NCBI RefSeq assembly: GCF_958445495.1
Contig: NZ_CAUCSQ010000082.1
Coordinates: 1 to 11,980 of the forward strand
DNA: 11,980 nucleotides
Reading direction: 5' to 3'
Origin: an uncultured Bacteroides sp.
Lineage (GTDB): Bacteria > Bacteroidota > Bacteroidia > Bacteroidales > Bacteroidaceae
Shown: positions 6,313-11,980 of the stretch, piece by piece
Numbering within the stretch: position 1 is the stretch's first letter
Layout: every line of letters begins with the position of its first letter
Notes under the pieces: generated by a model
Databases searched by the model: none
Seen by the model: only the letters and a program-made list of their open reading frames with translations
Told to the model about the DNA's origin: nothing
Program-made: the position numbers and the translations under genes

Positions 6313-7692
6313 TTGCTTTCTTGCGACTACGGTGCTTTGAGCGATGCTATTATTGAAAATGGTATCTGCTATATTGGCAAAGAGACTGATGCCGACGGTC
6401 GTGAATTAGTGAAAGAGTATGACCGCTACGGACGTGTCCTGAAGCAAATAACGCCTGACTTGACAACGGTTTATACTTATGACAACACGGAAAACCTGTT
6501 GCTTTCCGCAGTGTCAAGCAATGGCAGTGCTCTGTATAATACTTACGATGAGTATGGCAGACTGCAAACGCAGCGTGAAGAATCTCCGGATGGCAAATGG
6601 TTGCAGAAAGCCTACAGTTATACCACCGACGGACTGCCTGTAAGATGCAGCATCACCCGTGCGGATGGGGGTATAGTGTTCGACCACAGCCACCGTTTCA
6701 ATGTGACGAATAACAATCTTGAAAATCGTACGGATGAAACTAGAAACCTGTCTGAGGACTTTGATTATGATACCTTGAACCGTTTGTGTTCTTACGGTAA
6801 TAATACCGTTCTTTATGATGACTACGGTAATATTCGTTGGAAGGGTGATGCCGGGGAACTGGTCTATACCAACCCAAACCGTCCTTATGCCGTGACGGGT
6901 TTGGCTCCTGTTGAAGACAATCCGGTGAAGTCTGGACTTGACATCGCCTATACTGTCGGTGAACGTCCTTCCGTTATCACGTAGGATGGAAAGAAAGCTG
7001 TGTTGACGTATAATGCCAATCACGAGCGTGTACGTATGCAGTATTCAGTAAATGATTCGACACTGTTGTCACGCTATTATTTAGGTGGTAATTATGAATC
7101 GGATATTGACAGTACGGGTACGCAGGAAAGGTTATACTTAGGTGGTGGTTATTACGATGCCCCTGCTGTACTGGTAAAGCATAGCGGCCGTACCTCTGTT
7201 TATTTCATCCACCGTGATTACTTGGGTAGTATCCTGCAAATAACGGATACACAAGGAAATGTGGTGGAGGAAAACAGCTTTGATGCCTGGGGTTGTAGGC
7301 GTAATCCTTTGACTCATGAGGCATATGCGAATGAGAGTGCTCCGGAATTGATGCTGGGCAGAGGTTTTACAGGACATGAACATTTGCCGATGTTCGGGCT
7401 GATAAATATGAATGCCCGTTTGTATGATTCCGTATTAGGACGTTTCCTTAGTCCTGCCCCTTATGTGCAGATACTTGATTATACGCAGTCTTTCAACCGT
7501 TATAGCTATTGTATGAATAGTCCGCTGTGTTATGTGGATGAGAATGGGGAGTTTATTTGGTTTGTAATAGGTGCTGCTGTTATTGGCGGAGCAATCAATG
7601 TGGCAACCCATTGGAAAAATATAGATAATGTTTGGCAGGATTTAGGGTATTTCGGTACGCATTATAAAGATATAGATTATATTTGTAACTGA
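6313..7692 (+). pseudogene. Rhs/YD-repeat protein, 3' remnant with amber codon and lost tip
   Basis: Homology starts near 6317 with SCDYGALSDAIIENGI, parallel to SCAYGALTDTIIENGI of the first remnant, then skips about 75 codons to KETDADGRELV. There is no good start: the frame opens at a TTG. The core continues with YD repeats and an in-frame TAG at 6982-6984 between PSVIT and DGKKAVLTY; both sides stay in frame 1, so a single base change (CAG to TAG is plausible) broke it. The terminal Rhs core is complete: HRDYLGSILQITD, FDAWGCRRNP, RGFTGHEHLPMFGLINMNARLYDSVLGRFLSPAPYVQ, YSYCMNSPLCYVDENGEF. A conserved tip start follows (IGAAVIGGAINVATHW), but the frame ends after FGTHYKDIDYICN, so the toxin domain is missing. 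Confidence 0.9.
6377..6598 (+). repeat. Rhs core duplication, copy 2
   Basis: This is the partner of 5433-5654, gapless with nine differences. At its left edge it is joined to a short upstream Rhs piece (GCTATATTG before GCAAAGAG); at its right edge it continues into the Rhs core (WLQKAYSYTTDGLP). Confidence 0.93.
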
Positions 7693-7716
7693 GACGTTTA
7701 AATGCAATAATGGAAA

Positions 7717-8418
7717 ATGAAAGAACAAATGAAAAGAATAATGACAATACTTTCTGAACGATTGGGTAAGTATGGTTTTAAGAAAAAAGGATATAATTAT
7801 TTTGTGCGAATGGCAGATGAGAAAACAATCCAAAACATAGGATTTAGTATTGCTACGCATGGAGAAAAACATGTTTTTTATTTGAGTCCGAGTCCTGGAA
7901 TCGTATATAAAGATGTAGAAGAATTAGAGATACAATTAAGAAATTTAGGGATGCCCAAATATCCTGATTATGTAGGTGCTATGCTGTGTTCACCTATTGG
8001 CTATTTAATGCCATCAAGAGATTATATAGAATGGAAATTTATACTGAATGAAGATATTGTCGGAGAGGCTAATGCGATGGCTGATGCTATCATAGAATAT
8101 GGAATTCCTTATATGGAAAAGCTAGTGGATAGAGATGAGGTGGTTTATGGCATGGAAATAGGAAAATATGGGGGAGCGCGAGAGTTTGTACTACCAATAC
8201 TTCATTATTTACGAGGTAATAGTCAGCGCGCATTAGAATGTATAAGTGAATTCATAAAAAAGTTCTCTGTTGCTTCTCATTTAGAAAATTATGAAGCAGA
8301 TACTTTGAAGCGATTGTTAGAGGAGGATGATAGGCTTTATGAAATTAATAATGGATTAAAATCTTATTTAGACTTTGCTGATAATTTTAAACAGATGATA
8401 AATTATCATGATTATTGA
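7717..8418 (+). CDS. Putative Rhs-associated immunity protein, family not identified
   Basis: The 233-residue protein starts 24 bases after the Rhs tip remnant, the place where cognate immunity genes lie. It is AT-rich like the barstar and macro genes. The N-terminal part (MTILSERLGKYGFKKKGYNYFVR, then NIGFSIATHGEKHVFYLSPSPG) loosely resembles DUF4304-like proteins, which often open with a GFKKKG-type segment, but this is a weak impression. The C-terminal part is helical and acidic (LPILHYLRGNSQRALECISEFIKKF, DTLKRLLEEDDRLYEI). No signal peptide or membrane segment is seen, so it is likely cytoplasmic. The immunity role rests on position, composition and size. The toxin it would block has been lost from this locus. 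Confidence 0.6.
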   Translation: MKEQMKRIMTILSERLGKYGFKKKGYNYFVRMADEKTIQNIGFSIATHGEKHVFYLSPSPGIVYKDVEELEIQLRNLGMPKYPDYVGAMLCSPIGYLMPSRDYIEWKFILNEDIVGEANAMADAIIEYGIPYMEKLVDRDEVVYGMEIGKYGGAREFVLPILHYLRGNSQRALECISEFIKKFSVASHLENYEADTLKRLLEEDDRLYEINNGLKSYLDFADNFKQMINYHDY

Positions 8419-8731
8419 AGGTGAAAAGGAAATGTTGATATTTCTCTTTTTTAGAGAAATTCCCAATATCTTATTTAAGTCCGAGTCTGGGATTGATTCC
8501 AGAAGTTCCAGGACCTCATACCATACTGCCCTACAGCAGAGGTATTGATTGAAATAAAAAAATCAAAGGGTGCAAGGAATATAATATATTGTGGTTGATA
8601 CAATTAGAATACTTTTGGCTGTCGCTGTCCATGAAACGAATCTTTATGATAGTAAGAGCGCATCGAAGGTAATTGGGTAAATGAAATATTAAAGTCACTA
8701 GTGCTCGAAGTAACATTTAAATTTTTAGAAT
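8419..8731. other. Degenerate gap between two immunity-type genes
   Basis: No intact gene was found. A weak hairpin, ATTTCTC and GAGAAAT around seven bases (8440-8460), follows the previous stop by 21 bases. A 26-codon open stretch at 8472-8552 reads YLSPSLGLIPEVPGPH and onward to YSRGID; its DNA start resembles 7879-7900 within the preceding gene (TATTTgAGTCCGAGTC). A second stretch near 8593-8673 reads LLAVAVHETNLYDSKS. Both may be leftovers of a toxin tip or of another immunity gene, but I cannot assign them. Confidence 0.4.
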
Positions 8732-9196
8732 ATGATTAACTATATAGAATATGGGGATATTTTCGCATTACCTGATGTACACTGTTATGCACATGGTTGT
8801 AATTGCGCTGGTGCAATGGGAAAAGGTATCGCATTGCAATTTAGACGTAAGTATCCTGATATGTATCTTCAGTATAAAAAGTTATGTAAAGATGGAGCGT
8901 TTAAATTAGGAGATATTTTTGAATATAGATTAAACGATGAATATGTATATAATTTAGGTACACAGAAAGATTGGAAAACGAAAGCAACTTTGGATGCTTT
9001 GAGAATTTCTGTTTGGAAGATGCTTGAGTCTGCAACAAAACAAAATATTACAGCAATAGCTATGCCCAAAATCGGTGCGGGTCTAGGTGGATTGGTTTGG
9101 GAAGATGTTAAATATGTACTTGAAGCGGCTGCTTTGCATTTTCCTGACATAGATATTATTGTTGTGGAGAACTATCAACAAGTAAACGGAATTTAA
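8732..9196 (+). CDS. Macro-domain protein, probable orphan immunity factor
   Basis: The 154-residue protein is a single macro domain. GDIF (8-11), HGCNCAGAMGKGIALQF (21-37) and MPKIGAGLGGLVWEDV (111-126) are the ADP-ribose-binding loops. The GAMGKGIALQFRRKYP and GAGLGGLVW forms resemble the ALC1/TARG1/DarG-like class, some of which remove ADP-ribose from proteins or DNA. In a polymorphic-toxin locus, a macro domain suits immunity to an ADP-ribosyltransferase toxin, as suggested for other such loci. The gene is intact and AT-rich, follows a degraded stretch, and was followed by a terminator hairpin before a small mobile element landed in between. No ADP-ribosyltransferase gene is visible. The alternative is a housekeeping ADP-ribose hydrolase that happens to lie here. 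Confidence 0.88.
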   Translation: MINYIEYGDIFALPDVHCYAHGCNCAGAMGKGIALQFRRKYPDMYLQYKKLCKDGAFKLGDIFEYRLNDEYVYNLGTQKDWKTKATLDALRISVWKMLESATKQNITAIAMPKIGAGLGGLVWEDVKYVLEAAALHFPDIDIIVVENYQQVNGI

Positions 9197-9205
9197 TATT
9201 CTATA

Positions 9206-9213
9206 TTTTACCC
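9206..9213. repeat. Target-site duplication, left copy (TTTTACCC)
   Basis: TTTTACCC lies directly before the left end of the 166-base element and is repeated exactly at 9380-9387 directly after its right end. Confidence 0.8.
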
Positions 9214-9379
9214 GTAACAGTTTAGCGGTTCGTTGTTGTTGATTTTCAGATACTTATAAAATGGATTATGATAAGAACCTTGTCAAATTATTCATTTTAT
9301 AGCTAAACTCCGTTGCTTGTATTTTAGCAATATATTGATTACCAATCATTTCTCTTTTTTGTAATCGCTGAACTGTAAC
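9214..9379 (-). mobile_element. MITE-like element, probably an internally deleted insertion sequence
   Basis: The 166-base element has ends GTAACAGTTTAGCGGTT (9214-9230) and, read from the other strand, GTTACAGTTCAGCGATT (9379-9363); 14 of 17 positions match. A perfect 8-base direct repeat flanks it. On the minus strand an ATG at 9349-9347, after AAAAAAGAGAA, opens 27 codons (MIGNQYIAKIQATEF...LTRFLS). Near the other end a second minus-strand reading, FYKYLKINNNEPLNCYG, ends at a TAA supplied by the target duplication. This is what would remain if most of a transposase gene were deleted from an IS. I could not name the IS family. It now separates the macro gene from its terminator hairpin. 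Confidence 0.8.
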
Positions 9380-9387
9380 TTTTACCC
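9380..9387. repeat. Target-site duplication, right copy (TTTTACCC)
   Basis: This is an exact copy of 9206-9213. It continues into CTGATATAA of the downstream hairpin. The related hairpin at 6270-6308 is preceded by TCTTACCC with no element, which serves as a near-empty site. Confidence 0.8.
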
Positions 9388-9422
9388 TGATATAATTTGA
9401 TTGAATGTCAATTTATATCAGG
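9386..9422 (+). terminator. Strong hairpin with T-run, probable terminator of the macro gene
   Basis: CCTGATATAATTTG (9386-9399) and CAATTTATATCAGG (9409-9422) pair at 13 of 14 positions around a nine-base loop, and ATATTTTT follows. This looks like an intrinsic terminator. Without the inserted element and one target copy it would begin about 15 bases after the macro-gene stop, a normal distance. Its homologue follows the barstar gene at 6270-6308. Confidence 0.7.
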
Positions 9423-9447
9423 ATATTTTTATCTGAGATTTTTTCAC

Positions 9448-9703
9448 GATGCATTAGATGATTTGTTCCGAGATTTTTGTTGGATTGAAGATGATAATAT
9501 TGTAATCATTCACGAAGGTATTGCCGGGCTTTCGAAGAAAGATTTGAATTTGTATGTGGCATCTGTTGTGGATTGTATAGAATTTTGGATATGTCAATCT
9601 ACTTTAGACAACGAAAGAAAAGTCGGTAACAATACGGAATGGGAAGCCCCATTACATCATGTGTGGTTTATTTTTCCTGAAAAGGAGGTAATTATGGATA
9701 TAT
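9448..9703 (+). pseudogene. Second barstar-family gene, truncated at both ends
   Basis: Bases 9448-9687 match the intact barstar gene at 5930-6169 without gaps (about 93%). The first 49 residues, including the FPSYFGKNW half of the signature, are gone; the fragment begins HDALDDLFRDFCWIEDDNIVIIHEG directly after the terminator hairpin region. At the 3' end the last 25 or so residues are replaced: after FPEKEVIMDI the sequence runs into the SusC-like remnant in another frame. The frame stays open from 9397 to 9765, but only a TTG or non-homologous codons could serve as start, so it is unlikely to give a working protein. Most of the 16 changes are at silent or mild positions, so it was functional before truncation. 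Confidence 0.85.
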
Positions 9704-9898
9704 ATTCCCGCCAGCCGGTGGGTGAAGTGGATACAAGACGTGCGGGTGGCGTTAGTAAGGTGTAACTTGCTTATGTTGTACAATAAAGCTCCGTTTGAAC
9801 CGGAAGCGGCAAGCGCCGGAACCTGGTATCGGGGTATTGATTTCTTCCGTCAACCCGGTTGCAGGAATATGGGCTTTTCCGTTAACCTGACTTTTTAA
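9701..9898 (+). pseudogene. SusC/RagA-like TonB-dependent receptor, C-terminal remnant
   Basis: Frame 2 encodes 65 residues to a TAA at 9896-9898: YIPASRWVKWIQDVRVALVR, then CNLLMLYNKAPFEPEA, GTWYRGIDFF and RNMGFSVNLTF. The order (short barrel strand, NLL, a proline-rich loop with a PE dipeptide, RGIDF, then a final strand ending in aromatic F) is the signature end of SusC/RagA outer-membrane barrels, which end at Phe for BAM recognition. Everything before it is missing; the left edge is fused to the truncated barstar copy near 9690-9703. Base composition returns to the higher-GC chromosomal style here. This marks where the accessory region meets an older receptor gene. It has no start and is not expected to be expressed. 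Confidence 0.8.
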
Positions 9899-9914
9899 TC
9901 TTCTATTAAAAGTC
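9889..9914 (+). terminator. Hairpin at the end of the receptor remnant, possible terminator
   Basis: GACTTTTTAAT (9889-9899) and ATTAAAAGTC (9905-9914) pair fully except for one bulged T, around a five-base loop. It overlaps the stop codon of the SusC-like remnant. No T-run follows, so it is weak; it may have been the old receptor terminator. Confidence 0.4.
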
Positions 9915-9948
9915 CTTAACAAAAGCCCGTTACATCACTTTTTATTTG

Positions 9949-9956
9949 TTTCTTTG
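9949..9956 (+). promoter_or_regulatory. Possible -7 box for the methyltransferase-ftsX unit
   Basis: TTTCTTTG followed by CACC resembles the Bacteroidales -7 box (TAnnTTTG with one mismatch). No clear TTG is found about 20 bases upstream. Transcription from here would start near 9963-9970 and put the stem-loop at 9973-10001 at the very 5' end of the mRNA. Confidence 0.4.
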
Positions 9957-9972
9957 CACCAAATTCGGGTAT

Positions 9973-10001
9973 AGTGTTGTCTTGTGATTCGGGACAACAC
10001 T
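9973..10001 (+). promoter_or_regulatory. Nine-pair stem-loop in the methyltransferase leader
   Basis: AGTGTTGTC (9973-9981) and GACAACACT (9993-10001) are perfect complements around an 11-base loop. It ends 18 bases before the ATG at 10020. Weak T-rich sequence follows (TAATTTTGTTT). It could be an operator, an mRNA stability or translation element, or an attenuator; the sequence does not decide. Confidence 0.55.
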
Positions 10002-10019
10002 TAATTTTGTTTGGAATTG

Positions 10020-10919
10020 ATGGAGAAACTCAATATAAATGCTTGTCCGGTGTGTGGTGGCGCGCACTTGAAGCGTGTCATGACTTGTACGGATTTTTAT
10101 GCTTCGGGCGAACGGTTTGAACTGCATTCGTGTGAGGATTGCGGGTTTACATTCACCCAGGGGGTTCCCGTAGAGGCGGAGATAGGCAGGTATTATGAGG
10201 CTCCCGATTACATTTCTCATACCGATACGCGCAAGGGCGCGATGAATACCGTTTATCATTATGTACGTTCTTATATGCTGGGACGCAAGGCACGTCTGGT
10301 GGCAAGGGAGGCTCACCGCAAAACGGGACGCCTGTTGGATATAGGGGCGGGAACCGGCTATTTTGCCGATGCGATGGCACGGCGCGGCTGGAAGGTGGAG
10401 GCGGTGGAGAAGAGCCCGCAGGCACGTGCCTTTGCGAAGGAGCGTTTCGGCCTGGATATGAGACCGGAACCGGCTTTGAAAGAGTTTGCTCCCGCCAGTT
10501 TTGATGTCGTCACTCTCTGGCATGTGATGGAACATCTCGAATCTCTCAACGAAACATGGGAATTGCTCCGCGGGATGCTGACGGAGAAAGGATTACTGAT
10601 TGTCGCTGTTCCTAATTGTTCTTCGTATGACGCGAAGCGTTACGGCGAATATTGGGCGGCTTATGATGTCCCTCGCCATCTTTGGCATTTCACGCCGGGA
10701 ACTATTCAACAACTGGCTTCCCGACACGGCTTTATCATGGCGGCACGGTATCCGATGCCGTTTGACGCTTTTTATGTGTCGATGTTGAGTGAGAAACACC
10801 GGGGAGGTTCGTGCAGTTTCCTCAAAGGGATGTATGCCGGGACGCTGGCGTGGTTCAGCGCTTTGGGGCGGAAGGAACGGAGCAGTTCCATGATTTACGT
10901 TTTTCGAAAAAAAAGATAA
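10020..10919 (+). CDS. Class I SAM-dependent methyltransferase with N-terminal zinc ribbon
   Basis: The ATG at 10020 gives 299 residues; a TTG at 10011 in frame would add three residues without support. An N-terminal zinc ribbon has C9-x2-C12 and C38-x2-C41. Then comes a Rossmann-fold Methyltransf_23-like domain: motif I DIGAGTG (107-113), an acidic residue after strand 2 (EAVEKS, about 127-132), and FDVVTLWHVMEHLESL (161-176), typical of small-molecule methyltransferases. GLLIVAVPN is the next core strand, and WHFTPGTIQQLASRHGF a late motif of this family. The substrate is unknown; zinc-ribbon relatives often act on sugar- or lipid-linked substrates. Only three bases separate its stop from ftsX, so the two are likely cotranscribed, an arrangement I recall from Bacteroides genomes. 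Confidence 0.88.
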   Translation: MEKLNINACPVCGGAHLKRVMTCTDFYASGERFELHSCEDCGFTFTQGVPVEAEIGRYYEAPDYISHTDTRKGAMNTVYHYVRSYMLGRKARLVAREAHRKTGRLLDIGAGTGYFADAMARRGWKVEAVEKSPQARAFAKERFGLDMRPEPALKEFAPASFDVVTLWHVMEHLESLNETWELLRGMLTEKGLLIVAVPNCSSYDAKRYGEYWAAYDVPRHLWHFTPGTIQQLASRHGFIMAARYPMPFDAFYVSMLSEKHRGGSCSFLKGMYAGTLAWFSALGRKERSSSMIYVFRKKR

Positions 10920-10922
10920 CGG

Positions 10923-11804
10923 ATGGGTAGTAAAAACAGATATAAGTCGAATTCGGTTTTCGATATGCAGTTCATCACGTCGAGTATCAGTACTACGCTG
11001 GTATTGCTGTTGCTGGGACTGGTTGTTTTCTTCGTGCTTACGGCGCATAATCTGTCTGTTTACGTCCGCGAGAATATCAACTTTTCTATTTTAATCAGCG
11101 ATGACATGAAGGAGGCGGACATCTTGAAGCTCCAGAAGAGGTTGAATCGGGAGCCTTTTGTGAAGCAGTCCGAGTATATTTCCAAGAAACAGGCATTGAG
11201 GGAGCAGACCGAAGCGATGGGGACTGATCCCAAGGAGTTTCTGGGATATAATCCTTTTACTGCTTCTATCGAAATCAAACTTCATTCCGATTATGCCAAT
11301 TCCGACAGCATTGCGAAAATCGAGAAGATAATCAAGAGGAATACTGATATACAGGATGTGCTTTACCGGAAAGAGCTGATTGATGCCGTGAATGACAACA
11401 TACGGAACATCAGCCTGGTGTTGCTTGCTCTGGCGGTGGTGCTGACTTTTATTTCCTTTGCGCTGATAAACAATACGATAAGGCTTGCCATTTATTCCAA
11501 ACGTTTTCTCATTCACACGATGAAGCTGGTGGGGGCGAGCTGGAGCTTTATCCGCCGGCCGTTTTTGCGGAGGAATGTGTGGAGCGGGGTGCTGGCTGCC
11601 GTGTTGGCGGATGCCATATTGATGGGGGCTGCCTATTGGGCGGTGACGTATGAACAGGAGTTGCTCCGGGTCATTACGCCCGAAGTCATGCTGGTTGTTT
11701 GTGTGAGCGTACTGGTGTTTGGAGTGGTGATTACATGGTTATGCGCCTATTTCTCCATTAACAAATATTTGAGGATGCGGGCTAATGCCTTGTATTATAT
11801 CTGA
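10923..11804 (+). CDS. ftsX: Cell division protein FtsX (permease-like)
   Basis: The 293-residue protein has the FtsX layout. TM1 is at about 17-41 (ISTTLVLLLLGLVVFFVLTA). The extracytoplasmic domain (about 45-160) contains NINFSILISDDMKEADI, YISKKQALRE and GYNPFTASIEIKL. Three further helices lie near 163-187, 217-240 and 253-277. RLAIYSKRFLIHTMKLVGASWSFIRRPFL between TM2 and TM3 is the conserved cytoplasmic loop that contacts FtsE. By family knowledge, FtsEX couples ATP hydrolysis at the division site to activation of cell-wall hydrolases. ftsE is not adjacent, as I recall for Bacteroides, where it lies elsewhere. The ATG at 10923 directly follows the methyltransferase stop. No oddities were seen; this gene is part of the ordinary chromosome. 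Confidence 0.93.
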   Translation: MGSKNRYKSNSVFDMQFITSSISTTLVLLLLGLVVFFVLTAHNLSVYVRENINFSILISDDMKEADILKLQKRLNREPFVKQSEYISKKQALREQTEAMGTDPKEFLGYNPFTASIEIKLHSDYANSDSIAKIEKIIKRNTDIQDVLYRKELIDAVNDNIRNISLVLLALAVVLTFISFALINNTIRLAIYSKRFLIHTMKLVGASWSFIRRPFLRRNVWSGVLAAVLADAILMGAAYWAVTYEQELLRVITPEVMLVVCVSVLVFGVVITWLCAYFSINKYLRMRANALYYI

Positions 11805-11980
11805 CGGGGACGGTGAATTGCGGGTGGTTGCCGGATGGGGCGTGAGGTTGCACCGGAGTCCGCGGTTGCCGGTTTATGGTGGATATTGAGTGATTATAAT
11901 CTTATTGTTTGATGATTGTAATTTGTAAAGAGGAGTTCTATAAATTAAAATATTGTAGTACAGTTGTTTATATGGTTCCA
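11805..11980. other. Downstream of ftsX, no gene seen
   Basis: The first 75 bases are GC-rich and the last 90 AT-rich. No ORF with family similarity was found. A TAATTTG at 11919-11925 partly resembles a -7 box but lacks a matching -33 element. A gene may start beyond the window. Confidence 0.5.

Noticed and set aside
9266..9349. A functional 27-residue minus-strand gene
   Set aside because: It lies wholly inside the MITE-like element and is better explained as the remaining start of a deleted transposase.
6270..9422. Integron-like attC sites formed by the two shared hairpins
   Set aside because: No integron integrase is seen, the arms lack the RYYYAAC core, and the second hairpin has a clear terminator-type T-run. 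Terminators are the simpler reading.
10011..10019. TTG start for the methyltransferase at 10011
   Set aside because: An ATG three codons later at 10020 fits the family start better, and the added residues have no support.
1..11980. tRNA, rRNA or known riboswitch
   Set aside because: No cloverleaf with a GGTTCGAATCC-type arm, no rRNA motif and no riboswitch core was recognised by reading; a covariance-model scan was not possible.

Overview
The window reads as a chromosomal piece of a gut Bacteroides (Bacteroidota). The signs are promoters of the Bacteroidales type (TAnnTTTG at -7 with a TTG about 20 bases upstream), A-rich leaders before start codons, a SusC/RagA-type barrel remnant, and a gene set typical of Bacteroides: an S24 repressor, a Lin1244/Lin1753-like protein, an HU-HIG protein, a T7-lysozyme-like amidase and a smalltalk protein. 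Species cannot be fixed from the sequence.

Layout. Bases 1-400 are a non-coding tandem array of 41/42-base units. An S24-type repressor (454-1167, minus) faces away from a rightward unit. That unit has a strong promoter (1301-1332), a leader of about 320 bases with a 33-codon upstream ORF and four TGTTAA(C/T) boxes at exact 22-base steps, then a zinc-ribbon protein (1650-1973) and a Lin1244/Lin1753-like protein (2016-2909). A second promoter (3018-3048) serves an HU-HIG DNA-binding protein (3115-3633). A 24/25-base alternating repeat then precedes a peptidoglycan amidase (3905-4429) and an overlooked 33-34 residue smalltalk protein (4430-4534).

From 4639 to 9898 lies a decayed Rhs (YD-repeat toxin) locus. 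It holds a 5' Rhs remnant with signal peptide, internal deletion and frameshift; an intact barstar-family immunity gene; a 3' Rhs remnant with an amber codon and a cut-off tip; an AT-rich probable immunity gene; an intact macro-domain gene; a 166-base MITE-like element with 14/17-matching inverted ends and a perfect 8-base target duplication; a 5'-truncated second barstar copy; and the last 65 codons of a SusC-like receptor. Two duplicated blocks (222 bases at about 96% and 240 bases at about 93% identity, counted by eye) and a shared 3' hairpin show that cassettes were shuffled by recombination. No complete toxin remains, so the surviving genes look like orphan immunity genes.

The right end returns to ordinary chromosome: a zinc-ribbon SAM methyltransferase (10020-10919) with a leader stem-loop, and ftsX (10923-11804), three bases apart and probably cotranscribed. 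Bases 11805-11980 show no gene.
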